A stretch of DNA of 45,554 nt. Source: Bacteroidales bacterium UBA4231 (lineage in GTDB: Bacteria; Bacteroidota; Bacteroidia; Bacteroidales; UBA932). Below, one piece after another: positions 34,558-42,610 of the stretch. Location of the stretch: positions 61,074-106,627 of the forward strand of contig DGXN01000001.1 of the NCBI GenBank assembly GCA_002396335.1. Reading direction: 5' to 3'. Below the pieces are notes generated by a model. That model had not been told where the DNA came from. It did not search any database and saw nothing but the letters and a program-made list of their open reading frames with translations. Numbering within the stretch: position 1 is the first letter of the stretch; each line of letters starts with the position of its first letter. The position numbers and the translations under genes are program-made.

Positions 34558-35766
34558 ATGAATGACATTGTTAAAATAGAGGTGTTGGGAGGTATTCTTT
34601 CCCGCCATGTTGATAAGCTTATCGACAAAGCCTCGAAGCGCTCTCAGAGACTGGCAGATGTGATTTCTTCTGCCGGTGAGGCCGCAGATAAGCAGGGTAT
34701 TATCAGAGAGCTTGCCTTTCTAAAGCGCACAATGGATACCCTGTCCGTCCAGGTACGCACCAACGCAATCCCAACTATCCTGCTGAACTATGCAGATTGC
34801 CTTTTGCATCCAACACCAATTGTTCTGCCATCTAAGTCTCAAGTAGCATGGTTTTTCCTTAGACAGAAGGAGCGCGATGACAATTTTGCGAAAGACATAG
34901 CCTCCTTCCTGTCACGTGAATGTGGGACCCTGGAGCCCATGACAGTGATGGAGATGGATATGCAGGAGGCAAAAAATGCATCTTTTGACTTTGGTGCTAA
35001 GCAGGTAGAACTCTCCGAAGCCGTGGATGCGCTGGACCGCGCGTTTATGAGTGGCTCGATTAACATGGGAGCCGTTGATGATTTGCAGGATTGCCTGCGC
35101 ATATCAAACTGTGTTTCCAAGGATATCTTTACAACCTCCAATTATCAGCGTTTCTCTGAGTTATCCAATGAATTCGATGTTGGTGGCGCTTTGTGGAGTT
35201 TGCCTCATGGAGATGATAACGCTCTGCTGTCACCGCTTGAATGCGCCAACGAAGTGGCTGCCAGATTCGAGACATTCACAGGAGACGTTAGCGAGGCTTT
35301 GAAACCATTTATGCAGGGGCTGCCCAAGAGAGAGCCCGTACAATATGTGTATACTGAGCCGAGCAATGGTGAATACTTCCCACGGTTAAAGAAAAAATAT
35401 CAGCGTGAAGACATCGCCAAGGGAATCGCCGACGTTATTATCAAACATGGGCTTATACCGGCAAATGAACGGGATTTGTTCCTGTATCGGTTTTTTGCGT
35501 ATGGCCCGGCGCCCCAACCTGACGCAAGGGTTCATTGGAAGGATCACATTAAGAATAATAACGAGATTGGCCAACCGACGGAGCTCAACTACGTTCTTGA
35601 CAACCTATATGATGGCGCCTTGCATATTCCTCTAGAATACATCAAGAGACTGCTTGCTCTTTCTACGGAAACACTTGACTTGATTGCACAAAAGCCTGGA
35701 CAACTAAAACAGTACAAGAAGGCCCCCACAAAATTCTGCAAGGATATAATGAAAATCCTCAATTAA
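34558..35766 (+). CDS. Unknown 402-aa protein cotranscribed with the integrase
   Basis: I do not recognise this protein. It has no signal peptide or membrane segment and appears soluble. The N-terminal 70 residues are helical and charged (KLIDKASKRSQRLADVISSA). The middle is acidic. The C-terminal 110 residues (EDIAKGIADVIIKHGLIPAN to KDIMKILN) look like a compact domain of short helices. The start is five bases after the integrase stop and a strong terminator follows its own stop, so the two genes form one unit. That linkage suggests a role tied to element control, or a cargo read from the integrase promoter. Confidence 0.75.
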   Translation: MNDIVKIEVLGGILSRHVDKLIDKASKRSQRLADVISSAGEAADKQGIIRELAFLKRTMDTLSVQVRTNAIPTILLNYADCLLHPTPIVLPSKSQVAWFFLRQKERDDNFAKDIASFLSRECGTLEPMTVMEMDMQEAKNASFDFGAKQVELSEAVDALDRAFMSGSINMGAVDDLQDCLRISNCVSKDIFTTSNYQRFSELSNEFDVGGALWSLPHGDDNALLSPLECANEVAARFETFTGDVSEALKPFMQGLPKREPVQYVYTEPSNGEYFPRLKKKYQREDIAKGIADVIIKHGLIPANERDLFLYRFFAYGPAPQPDARVHWKDHIKNNNEIGQPTELNYVLDNLYDGALHIPLEYIKRLLALSTETLDLIAQKPGQLKQYKKAPTKFCKDIMKILN

Positions 35767-35787
35767 GCAACATATCTTTTGCCTCAC

Positions 35788-35814
35788 AACCGCCCTTTCT
35801 CGGGGCGGTTTTTT
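35788..35814 (+). terminator. Terminator of the integrase unit
   Basis: The perfect 8-bp stem AACCGCCC / GGGCGGTT has a seven-base loop and a T-run and lies 21 bases after the stop of the 402-aa gene. Confidence 0.9.
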
Positions 35815-35867
35815 CGTATCTCATCCTCCCTCTTTCTCGAGATTTTTCCCCTATCGAGCATTTTTTT

Positions 35868-35890
35868 GAAAAAATTTGCAAAATTTTTTC
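35868..35890. repeat. AT-rich palindrome in the control region
   Basis: The perfect 10-base arms GAAAAAATTT and AAATTTTTTC surround the three bases GCA. The palindrome is in the most AT-rich stretch of the element, just left of the iteron-like repeats. Confidence 0.75.
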
Positions 35891-35901
35891 GGCTATTTTT
35901 T

Positions 35902-35964
35902 ATTGTTATTCGATAAATGTTAAGATTGCTATTCTGTAATAGACATTGCTATTTTATTGCTACT
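35902..35964 (+). repeat. Iteron-like repeats ATTGCTATT
   Basis: ATTGCTATT occurs at 35925-35933 and 35945-35953, ATTGCTACT at 35956-35964 and ATTGTTATT at 35902-35910. The last three copies are spaced 20 and 11 bases, again close to whole helical turns. They precede the HTH gene's promoter and could be binding sites of that protein or origin iterons. Confidence 0.55.
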
Positions 35965-36003
35965 CCATACGCAGCAAGTCCCTGAAAGTCAATTATTTAA
36001 CTA

Positions 36004-36034
36004 TTTGGAATTACAAAATTCTTTTATAGCTTTG
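36004..36034 (+). promoter_or_regulatory. Consensus promoter TTTG-N19-TAGCTTTG of the HTH gene
   Basis: TTTG (36004-36007), 19 bases and TAGCTTTG (36027-36034) match the Bacteroidetes consensus exactly, with the ATG 24 bases beyond the -7 box. Confidence 0.85.
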
Positions 36035-36057
36035 CAGCCGGTTTTACATGAAAAGCT

Positions 36058-36351
36058 ATGGAAATTATAATAATCCAAATGGAGGTCTCCGAGTTTAAGG
36101 CGACGGTGAAAGGTCTCGTGATGGAAGCTTTGACAGAGTACCAGCTTGCCGCGCAGCAGGACGCACCCGCTATAGACGACCTGATTGGTACAGCCGAAGC
36201 CTGCGAGATCCTGGGCTGCAGCTCCCGGACCCTGCAGCGTTATAGGGACAGGAAATGTTTTACTGTTATTATGCGCGGGCCCCACAAAGCGCTGTACCAC
36301 CGCAGTGAGATCCTGGCTTTTCGCGAGGCAAATAAAGTTCATTCAATATAA
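36058..36351 (+). CDS. Excisionase-like helix-turn-helix protein
   Basis: This 97-residue protein has about 40 N-terminal residues of helix and then a MerR/excisionase-type HTH_17 domain (IGTAEACEILGCSSRTLQRYR, residues about 42-62) with a short wing (YHRSEILAFRE). Small proteins of this type follow the integrase in many Bacteroidetes mobile elements and act as recombination directionality factors or regulators. It has a perfect promoter and phased repeats about 40-155 bases upstream. A second in-frame ATG at 36079 would shorten it by seven residues. Confidence 0.83.
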   Translation: MEIIIIQMEVSEFKATVKGLVMEALTEYQLAAQQDAPAIDDLIGTAEACEILGCSSRTLQRYRDRKCFTVIMRGPHKALYHRSEILAFREANKVHSI

Positions 36352-36436
36352 CACACATTATATACTATTACTTGGTGAGGCGACCAATAACCAGCCTGAT
36401 GCACGCCTCCTCTGCTCGGCACAACTTTTTTAAACA

Positions 36437-37504
36437 ATGGAAAAATCCGGAATCAACAACAACCCCTATTGCTTAGACTTGGCCTCCATACCCTGGGGCG
36501 ATGGCGATGCGTTCAGTGCCATCGTGACTTTCAAAAATCCAGATTTGCGGAAAGACACTAAATCTTTTGCGGAGTTTGTGGCGCAACTCCCCGACTGGTT
36601 TCGAGCTGACCGTATAATTGAAGGCTTCAGTCTTGCCAAAAAAGAATTTGCTTTTAAGAAAATCAATGGTTCAATTCGCCGTCAGGAGAAAGTCCCGACT
36701 GGTATCATTCGCCCCGGCGAATTATTCATCTGGGTATCAAATTTTAACTCGCAACGATGGAACTTAATGTTCGACTGGGAATCATCATCATGGACGGCCG
36801 AACTGGTTGCCCTTTTCCAAGATATGGTCATCGGTTTTCCGCAAACTTTCTCGGTCAGTGATGGTTACTTCGAGGAACTCGGCTTGCCCACTCTTTATGC
36901 CATCACACCCACAGTTAAGGAATCAAAAAGTCCGATCCGGCTTGAAAAAGAAGATGACTCCCTTTACGATGATTACGACATTTATAGGGAATACATTCCT
37001 TTGCATAATCTCGAGTGTTGGTCACTCAACACAATGAAAGAGTATTTCAATGCAAGAAAGCAAGATGTGATGAAGGCCATGAGGGACCTTACAGAAGATG
37101 AGAGCTTCTCTACCTCGAGTTTGAGTCAGCTCCTATTTTTTGGCGAAACTTGGTTGCTATCTGATCTCCCGAAAGACATGAACCGCATGATATCCCGGTA
37201 TCAACATAACTATTGCCCTTACCGTGAAATAGATCATGTAACTGATGGTGACAACTACGAAAAAGGTGTTGCCGCTCTCCGTGGACTCATGGCCAAGGCG
37301 CTGTTATATCAGCGTTTTGAGTGGGAGATTGAATATCTCGAGAGAATCTTCGACACGTACACCAAGATTCCGCAAGAACTTCTGGATGCCAGTGATGTCC
37401 TAAAGTTCACCATAGAAGATGTTAACGCGGCGCTGGCATACTTCACAGAGGAGGATATCACGAAGGTAAAACGAAGAATCCAAGGACTAGATTGGGACCT
37501 CTAG
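36437..37504 (+). CDS. Unknown 355-aa protein of the mobile element
   Basis: I do not recognise this soluble protein. Its N-terminal 180 residues are beta-rich with many aromatic residues (GELFIWVSNFNSQRWNLMFDW), and the rest is mainly helical and acidic (YDDYDIYREYIPLHN, FTEEDITKVKRRIQ). There is no signal peptide or known catalytic motif. It lies between the HTH gene and the primase-like gene, 85 bases after the former. A structured RNA region follows its stop. The position suggests a core element function such as regulation of replication, but nothing in the sequence proves it. Confidence 0.75.
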   Translation: MEKSGINNNPYCLDLASIPWGDGDAFSAIVTFKNPDLRKDTKSFAEFVAQLPDWFRADRIIEGFSLAKKEFAFKKINGSIRRQEKVPTGIIRPGELFIWVSNFNSQRWNLMFDWESSSWTAELVALFQDMVIGFPQTFSVSDGYFEELGLPTLYAITPTVKESKSPIRLEKEDDSLYDDYDIYREYIPLHNLECWSLNTMKEYFNARKQDVMKAMRDLTEDESFSTSSLSQLLFFGETWLLSDLPKDMNRMISRYQHNYCPYREIDHVTDGDNYEKGVAALRGLMAKALLYQRFEWEIEYLERIFDTYTKIPQELLDASDVLKFTIEDVNAALAYFTEEDITKVKRRIQGLDWDL

Positions 37505-37520
37505 CATAAAGCTATCCGTG

Positions 37521-37576
37521 GAAGGGCGCGGTGTAAGACCGGCGTCGCGCCCTTCTGTTTTCGGTTTGGCCGGTCT
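37521..37576 (+). ncRNA. Potential H-type pseudoknot between the 355-aa gene and the primase gene
   Basis: Stem 1 is GAAGGGCGCG (37521-37530) with CGCGCCCTTC (37546-37555), perfect over ten pairs. Its 15-base loop contains AGACCGGC (37536-37543), which can pair with GCCGGTCT (37569-37576), giving an eight-pair stem 2. TGTTTTC after stem 1 resembles a terminator tail, so stem 1 alone could end transcription while stem 2 competes or stacks. The pairings are seen directly. The function is unknown. Confidence 0.55.
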
Positions 37577-37635
37577 AACCTCAAGTAGAAAAGAGTCATG
37601 AAACAGTTAATTAACAGCAATTTAAACAGAATCTT

Positions 37636-38664
37636 ATGAATCTGAACGTAACGGTAACACCTTTCATCAAGACCGTCTCCGGTAGCTCACTGGAGATCAT
37701 GACAATCGAGGACGTCATTAAGAACATCGTGAAGAACCCCAGTTACACGATCTTCCCTAATCATTCCGGCCTTCGGGGAGGCAAGGGCAACACCGAGGCC
37801 ATCCGGCAGGCAACAACCCACGAAAAGCAGAACGAGTTGAAAATGGACCTCCTGCCTGCTGTCGCCGTCAACGGAGTCTTTAACACAATTACCAATACAG
37901 GCCTTGCCCAGTATTCAAACGTGACCGCAATGGATTTCGACCAGTTCCACACCGAGGTGGAGCTACAAAACATCATGCGGCGATTAAAAATCACGCCTTT
38001 CGTCTTAGCCGCCTACCGTACGCCAAGTGGAAACGGTTTGAAGGCAATTATTCTGCACGACAACACCGACCCCGCACAGCATGCCGACCTCTATTCCCAG
38101 CTCTTGGCTACCTTTAATGACGTAAACAAGGTCGCCACAGTCGACAGGTCATGCTCGGACCTCCGCCGTCTGCACTACCTTCCTTATGATCCAGACGCAT
38201 ATCTCAATCCATCGCCAGTGCCATACCACTACGTCCCGACAGTAACGCAGATTCAGCAGGCTGGCACGGGGCTCCCATCATCCGCCACAACAGCCAACTT
38301 CATGAGCAAGCTCGGAGTGACGACACCGACCGCCAAGCCAGTCCCCAAGCCCTGCGCAGTTGACATCAGCGACACATCCATCCTGAACATCCTGAAGGCA
38401 AGGTGCAAGAAATATCATCCCGAATACTTCCACGAGGGTGCTCGACGGAAACTCGCATACTGGATGGGCCTTGAATGCCGCATCCTGGGCGTAGACAACA
38501 TCACGGGACTCGAGTTCACCGTCAACCTCATCACTGGGCCTGAGGTGTTCTGTACCCCCGGAAACGAGATGCCCCAGAAAGAAATTATTGAGAACTTCAG
38601 CAACGGCTACAATAATGGCAACTACAACGAGGAGGCCAGGATTAAGATAGGGACAAAGCAATAA
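37636..38664 (+). CDS. VirE N-terminal domain (BT4734/BF3469-type) primase-like protein
   Basis: This 342-residue protein matches the Bacteroidetes VirE_N family, thought to share the archaeo-eukaryotic primase fold. Recognisable parts are TIFPNHSGLRGGKG, TGLAQYSNVTAMDFDQF (two acidic metal ligands Asp-x-Asp-like) and YRTPSGNGLKAIILH, followed by CSDLRRLHYLPYDPDAYLN. The C-terminal 100 residues look like a PriCT-type helical domain (KLAYWMGLECRILG). A role in priming DNA synthesis of the excised element is likely from the family and from the helicase downstream. The usual fused VirE helicase half is absent and a separate SF2 protein follows instead. Confidence 0.8.
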   Translation: MNLNVTVTPFIKTVSGSSLEIMTIEDVIKNIVKNPSYTIFPNHSGLRGGKGNTEAIRQATTHEKQNELKMDLLPAVAVNGVFNTITNTGLAQYSNVTAMDFDQFHTEVELQNIMRRLKITPFVLAAYRTPSGNGLKAIILHDNTDPAQHADLYSQLLATFNDVNKVATVDRSCSDLRRLHYLPYDPDAYLNPSPVPYHYVPTVTQIQQAGTGLPSSATTANFMSKLGVTTPTAKPVPKPCAVDISDTSILNILKARCKKYHPEYFHEGARRKLAYWMGLECRILGVDNITGLEFTVNLITGPEVFCTPGNEMPQKEIIENFSNGYNNGNYNEEARIKIGTKQ

Positions 38665-38682
38665 CCAGACTTCTCGCAGTTT

Positions 38683-38806
38683 AGGGTACGGTCAAGCCCC
38701 CTCAAGCGCCGGAAGGCTAGTGTGCACGCAAATTACAAAAATGAAGGGATAATCTTTAAAGTAACATCCTCGAAAATGGCAAAAAAAGTTGCAGCTACCG
38801 TACCCT
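38683..38806 (+). repeat. Inverted repeat AGGGTACGGT ... ACCGTACCCT enclosing 104 bases
   Basis: Ten-base perfect arms at 38683-38692 and 38797-38806 lie in the gap between the primase-like and helicase genes. If transcribed they would close a 124-nt RNA domain. The inside has only weak further pairing (AGCC/GGCT). No reverse transcriptase is near, so I do not call a retron. Confidence 0.5.
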
Positions 38807-38835
38807 TTACCGAAGAAGTCCAGTACCGATAGACC

Positions 38836-40776
38836 ATGAAGAAGATAGAAATACCTATACCTCCCTCCATTCGCTACTTGAGCGAATGGCCCGACTTGCT
38901 GAACCAAATTCCAGGGAACAAGATAATTATCAACAAGCGTAAGACGGGATGCGGGGGGACGACTCTTTTCCTTGAGTCGTCCCAACCACTGATTCTAGTA
39001 TCGCCCCGTGTCAACCTCCTTTACTCCAAGCACCTTCAGTATCCGGAAACGCATCTATTCCGGCAGAAGGATGATTCGCGCTCTGCCGCTGCGTTGAAGA
39101 AGAACCTTGGGAATTACTACAGTATCTGTACAAATCCACTTCCATTTCCAGGCATGAAGAAGATCACCCCGATTGTGCTGGTAACGGTCGATTCCTACAA
39201 ATATGTGGCGGAGCAGTTGAGCCATATGGGTGTCCTGCAGGAGTTCACCGTTCTCGTCGATGAATTCCAGGAACTAATGAGTGACAGTAAGTTCAAGGGA
39301 CCCACCGAGATAGAATTCCTTCATAACCTTCATGGCCTCAAGAAAATCGTCTATCTGTCCGCCACCCCCATCCCCGAGCCATATATTGAGCAGATGGAGG
39401 ACTTTGACGATGTCGACTACACCTATGACCTTGTCTGGGACCCGAGCGTGATGGAGGTCTCGCGGTTACAGTCTATTCCATACAAGAAAAAAGAAACCGC
39501 GCGGAGCATCTGCGTCAAAGTGATTAAGGATTTCCAGAAGAATGGATACTTTGCCCGGAAGCGAGTCGGCGGCGTCACCGTCTATTCCCTTGAGGCCGTT
39601 TTCTTCCTGAATGAGGTTGCGACGATCCTCCAGATAATCAAGGACGCAAAATTGGATCCAAAAGAAGTGAATGTACTCTGCTCCGCCAGCAACAAGAGGA
39701 TTCCGGAATTGACCAAGATGGGTGTTCATATCGGCGAACTGACTACCGACAAAGACGCCCCGACCAACCGTACCTTCACATTTTGTACTCGCGCAAGCTT
39801 CTCCGGGGTTGACTTCTATAGTAACAGCGCGATGACCTATATATTCAGTGACGGCGTACTGGACTGGCATACACACGACGTTATCATCGACGTCCCGCAG
39901 ATTCTTGGGCGTCAGCGTCTGGAAATAAACCCGTTCTGGAAAGATGCCGTCCTGTTCTACCGCCCTAAAAGCAAGGTCGAAACGATGAAAGCAGCAGCCA
40001 CAAGAATCCAGCAGAAGGAGGACAATTCCGTCGCTTGGATTAACCATTTCAAGGCTTGTGACGATGCGACGAAACTAATGCTCGCCGACGGAATCAGGAA
40101 GCGAGACCCGAAAAAGAAGTATGAAGATGACTATGTGGATATAGTGGATGACACCGTGAATGGCGGTTTTGTGGCGAAAATGAACTACCTGGTCCGCAAC
40201 GTGGAGATTCGGGATTATCAGTTGGCCGCGTTCGTCTATTCCAATCCGATTTACCTGCTATCGACCCTGGACTCGTCGGATACCATCTCGGTGACATCCG
40301 CCACGCACGTCTCGTCGTCGGATTCACCGGAACTGGACACCTTCCGCCAGAATTTCTTCAAGACGGAGCGCTTCAGCGACAGGATGAAGGCCTATACTGA
40401 ATTTCGCAAAGCGCACAGTGAAATGTCGGAGCTACTCTACCAAGACACATTCATCGACTTCCGATACCATGACTACTATGACACCTTGGGAGCGGACAAC
40501 ATCGACCAGCTGAACTATAAGGAGGTCGACATCGAACAGGCATACCGAGTTATATCCAATACGGGGAAAATAATAACCGCTTGCCATAGTCGGTTTGTCA
40601 CCGGCGGGAAATATACCCTGAAGGAGGTAAAGGAGGGGATGCAAGATATCTACAATGCTTTAGGACTATCACAGCACGCCAAAGCAGTCGATATTGAGAA
40701 GTACCTGGATGTTGACAAGAAACAGTTCACCTCACCCACCACGAAGAAGCGCGAGTTGTACTATGTGATAAAGTGA
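38836..40776 (+). CDS. SF2-type DEAD-like helicase with altered Walker A
   Basis: The 646-residue protein shows helicase motifs in order: KTGCGGTT (residues 36-43, Walker A position), LVDEFQE (140-146, motif II), LSATPIP (174-180, motif III), TRASFSGVDF (319-328, motif V) and QILGRQR (356-362, motif VI with arginine finger). The usual GKT lysine is replaced: the loop reads GCGGTT with lysines only before it. I recall similar GG-T-T loops in Bacteroidetes element helicases, so this may be a natural variant. The C-terminal 280 residues are unassigned. It probably unwinds DNA with the adjacent primase-like protein during element replication. Confidence 0.75.
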   Translation: MKKIEIPIPPSIRYLSEWPDLLNQIPGNKIIINKRKTGCGGTTLFLESSQPLILVSPRVNLLYSKHLQYPETHLFRQKDDSRSAAALKKNLGNYYSICTNPLPFPGMKKITPIVLVTVDSYKYVAEQLSHMGVLQEFTVLVDEFQELMSDSKFKGPTEIEFLHNLHGLKKIVYLSATPIPEPYIEQMEDFDDVDYTYDLVWDPSVMEVSRLQSIPYKKKETARSICVKVIKDFQKNGYFARKRVGGVTVYSLEAVFFLNEVATILQIIKDAKLDPKEVNVLCSASNKRIPELTKMGVHIGELTTDKDAPTNRTFTFCTRASFSGVDFYSNSAMTYIFSDGVLDWHTHDVIIDVPQILGRQRLEINPFWKDAVLFYRPKSKVETMKAAATRIQQKEDNSVAWINHFKACDDATKLMLADGIRKRDPKKKYEDDYVDIVDDTVNGGFVAKMNYLVRNVEIRDYQLAAFVYSNPIYLLSTLDSSDTISVTSATHVSSSDSPELDTFRQNFFKTERFSDRMKAYTEFRKAHSEMSELLYQDTFIDFRYHDYYDTLGADNIDQLNYKEVDIEQAYRVISNTGKIITACHSRFVTGGKYTLKEVKEGMQDIYNALGLSQHAKAVDIEKYLDVDKKQFTSPTTKKRELYYVIK

Positions 40777-41024
40777 TTGAGAAAAGCCGGTCTCCAGGTC
40801 CTAAGGTTACAAAAAGAACAGAAACCGGATTCTATAACCACCCCACGACTTAAGCCCCCATCCCCGGCTCTTAAATAGCAGAGGGTGGGTTTACTTTTCA
40901 ACAGTATGCGAATGGCGCTTTCTACATATGTGTTTTGCTGACCCACAGCCTCGATTTCTTTATATATGACAAGGAAGGTGAAAAAGCACCCTTAATGTCG
41001 TAAATAATCATAATCTAATAATTT
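40777..41024 (+). other. Non-coding gap before the GIY-YIG cassette
   Basis: These 248 bases hold no credible gene. Short pairings are visible: CCGGT/ACCGG (40788-40828), CACCC/GGGTG around 40840-40888, and GGTG/CACC at 40977-40990 just before the cassette. The octamer GCCGGTCT from the pseudoknot region recurs near 40786. A promoter is not clear. The last 40 bases before the ATG are AT-rich. Confidence 0.4.
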
Positions 41025-41390
41025 ATGTTAACACAAATTATCAAAAACTTACTCTCCTCCTCTAGCGTGATCGAGGAGACTAATCTGACCAACATTGGGC
41101 CGGTGGTTGTGTCAGAAGAAAATGTTGAAACGGCTCCGACCAAAGTAGAACCCCAATACAACGACCCAGAAGTAATTGTTCTGGTTCACGAGTTTGGACC
41201 TATGGAGGACGGAAAAGTTATTGAGGTATCACTTCAGCAAATGTTGAAGTTGTTACCAAGAGTGCGTAGGCGAAAGGATGCTTACAAACGACTAGTTAAT
41301 CACCTGCTTGATGCCTATGGCGTTAAGCTGGTAATTGTGTCACGTAAACATGGGAAGATGGAAGAGGGGCGAACAACTTGTGATGAATGA
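41025..41390 (+). CDS. Small protein with a shared 43-residue C-terminal module
   Basis: This 121-residue cytosolic protein of unknown function starts with a low-complexity Ser/Glu/Thr region (residues 10-45). It then has a compact segment from residue 62 (DGKVIEVSLQQML) to residue 104 (HLLDAYGVKLVI). That segment aligns without gaps to residues 177-219 of the protein encoded at 41946-42608 (11 identities in 43, including the HLL and two Tyr). The basic RVRRRKDAYKRL suggests nucleic-acid binding. Its TGA overlaps the GIY-YIG start by eight bases, so translation is probably coupled. Confidence 0.72.
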   Translation: MLTQIIKNLLSSSSVIEETNLTNIGPVVVSEENVETAPTKVEPQYNDPEVIVLVHEFGPMEDGKVIEVSLQQMLKLLPRVRRRKDAYKRLVNHLLDAYGVKLVIVSRKHGKMEEGRTTCDE

Positions 41391-41949
41391 TGCCGGTGAG
41401 ATCCAAGGCATTATTTACTGTTACAGAAACGAAAACCCGGATGCAGGTGAAGAATTCGGTTGGCATTATGTGGGTTATACCGATAAAGAACTACTCCGGA
41501 AGAACAATTGGAATTCAGAAGGACATTACGCGGGGAAAAAGATTGATGAAGCCCGCGAGAAATGGGGTATCAAGAGCTTTAAGTATGGGATCCTTGAAGT
41601 GATTTATGACAAGGACCAAGATAAGCTAGAAGAAAGGATGCGTGAGCTGGAAGGAGTGTATATCAGGAAACTGGATGCCGTTGAACGCGGTTATAATGGT
41701 AACTATGGTGGTTCCGGCAAAACTGGGGTACACTGCTCTGAAGAGACAAAAGCGAAGATGCGAATGTCGATGCCACACAGAAGAAGTGTCATTGCCATTG
41801 ACCCTGAAACTGGTAGTGAAACGCTCTATGAGTCTTTCAGGATGGCTTCAATAGCGCTGAAAGTAAGTGTCGGTGAGATTCATTACCATGCGCTCAAGTC
41901 AAAAAGCCATACACTAAAAAACGGTTATAAATTAAAAATTGCAATATGA
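41383..41949 (+). CDS. GIY-YIG homing-type endonuclease
   Basis: I chose ATG 41383 (MNDAGEIQGIIYCYRN), which overlaps the upstream stop, rather than a longer frame. The 188-residue protein has the GIY half (GIIY, residues 9-12), the YIG half (YVG, 29-31), conserved Arg/His between them and the metal-binding Glu (RELEGVYIRKL, Glu90) followed by GYN. A NUMOD3-like DNA-binding motif (GKTGVHCSEETKAKM, 112-126) and a NUMOD1-like C-terminal repeat complete a homing endonuclease layout. It should cut one DNA site. Whether it is a selfish gene or a working part of this cassette is open. Confidence 0.85.
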   Translation: MNDAGEIQGIIYCYRNENPDAGEEFGWHYVGYTDKELLRKNNWNSEGHYAGKKIDEAREKWGIKSFKYGILEVIYDKDQDKLEERMRELEGVYIRKLDAVERGYNGNYGGSGKTGVHCSEETKAKMRMSMPHRRSVIAIDPETGSETLYESFRMASIALKVSVGEIHYHALKSKSHTLKNGYKLKIAI

Positions 41950-42608
41950 TACAAAAGAAGTTACACATCGGCGGGGTGGAATTAGATCTCACCCTGCCAC
42001 AAAATGAAATTGAAGAAAAACTAAACCAACAACAGGTCAAGTGCTACCTGAACCTGGTAAGCGCTTCTTACAAAGAGATTGACGATAGAACCGTAGAGAT
42101 AACATTCCACCGAAACCTGCCATTCAAATATGCTTATGGGCTGGGTGGCCAATGTCTTTGCTATATTGATGCAGCTATTGTGTCTGGTCTCACGGAAGAT
42201 TGTTTCAAAGTGGATTTCTCCGGCAACACCAAGCCTGTCTGCGGGCCACTGATTCCATGGGATGATGCATGGTATATTCCAACGGCAGCATTCACGTCAT
42301 TTTTTAGGTCCTTCAACGAGACTATGGTACAGGAGAAAATATCAAGAGTACGTATCATATCCGATACTGATAAACTTGTGGTTGTGGTAAAATACCCCCG
42401 TAATAATAAAGGGAAATATGATGATGATATAGCCGATCTTGAGGCTGAAATTGGCGAACCTCTTGAAAACCGGAGAGGGCAAACATTAACATATACACTG
42501 GACGATCTAGGCCAGATCTGCCAACGCTCGCAGGTCAAAACCAAATCGTACCAGGGTCTGAAGTCGCATTTGCTTAAGACCTATGAAATCACACTTAATA
42601 TCAAATAA
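41946..42608 (+). CDS. Unknown 220-aa protein carrying the same 43-residue module
   Basis: I do not recognise the first 170 residues, which are beta-rich (VELDLTLPQNEIEEKL, RTVEITFHRNLPFKYAYGLG) with a conserved-looking IPWDDAWYIP. A short acidic stretch leads to the C-terminal module (residues 177-219, RGQTLTYTLDDL to HLLKTYEITLNI), similar without gaps to the 121-aa protein of the same cassette. There is no signal peptide. The start overlaps the GIY-YIG stop as ATGA, and the stop is two bases from the next ATG. All four genes therefore form one tight unit. Confidence 0.72.
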   Translation: MIQKKLHIGGVELDLTLPQNEIEEKLNQQQVKCYLNLVSASYKEIDDRTVEITFHRNLPFKYAYGLGGQCLCYIDAAIVSGLTEDCFKVDFSGNTKPVCGPLIPWDDAWYIPTAAFTSFFRSFNETMVQEKISRVRIISDTDKLVVVVKYPRNNKGKYDDDIADLEAEIGEPLENRRGQTLTYTLDDLGQICQRSQVKTKSYQGLKSHLLKTYEITLNIK

Positions 42609-42610
42609 TT

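Noticed and set aside
35820..35964. A CRISPR array
   Set aside because: Repeats are only nine bases long with irregular spacing and no Cas genes are near. They look like protein-binding iterons.
38665..38835. A retron-type ncRNA
   Set aside because: The inverted arms recall a1/a2 ends, but no reverse transcriptase gene lies within the window.
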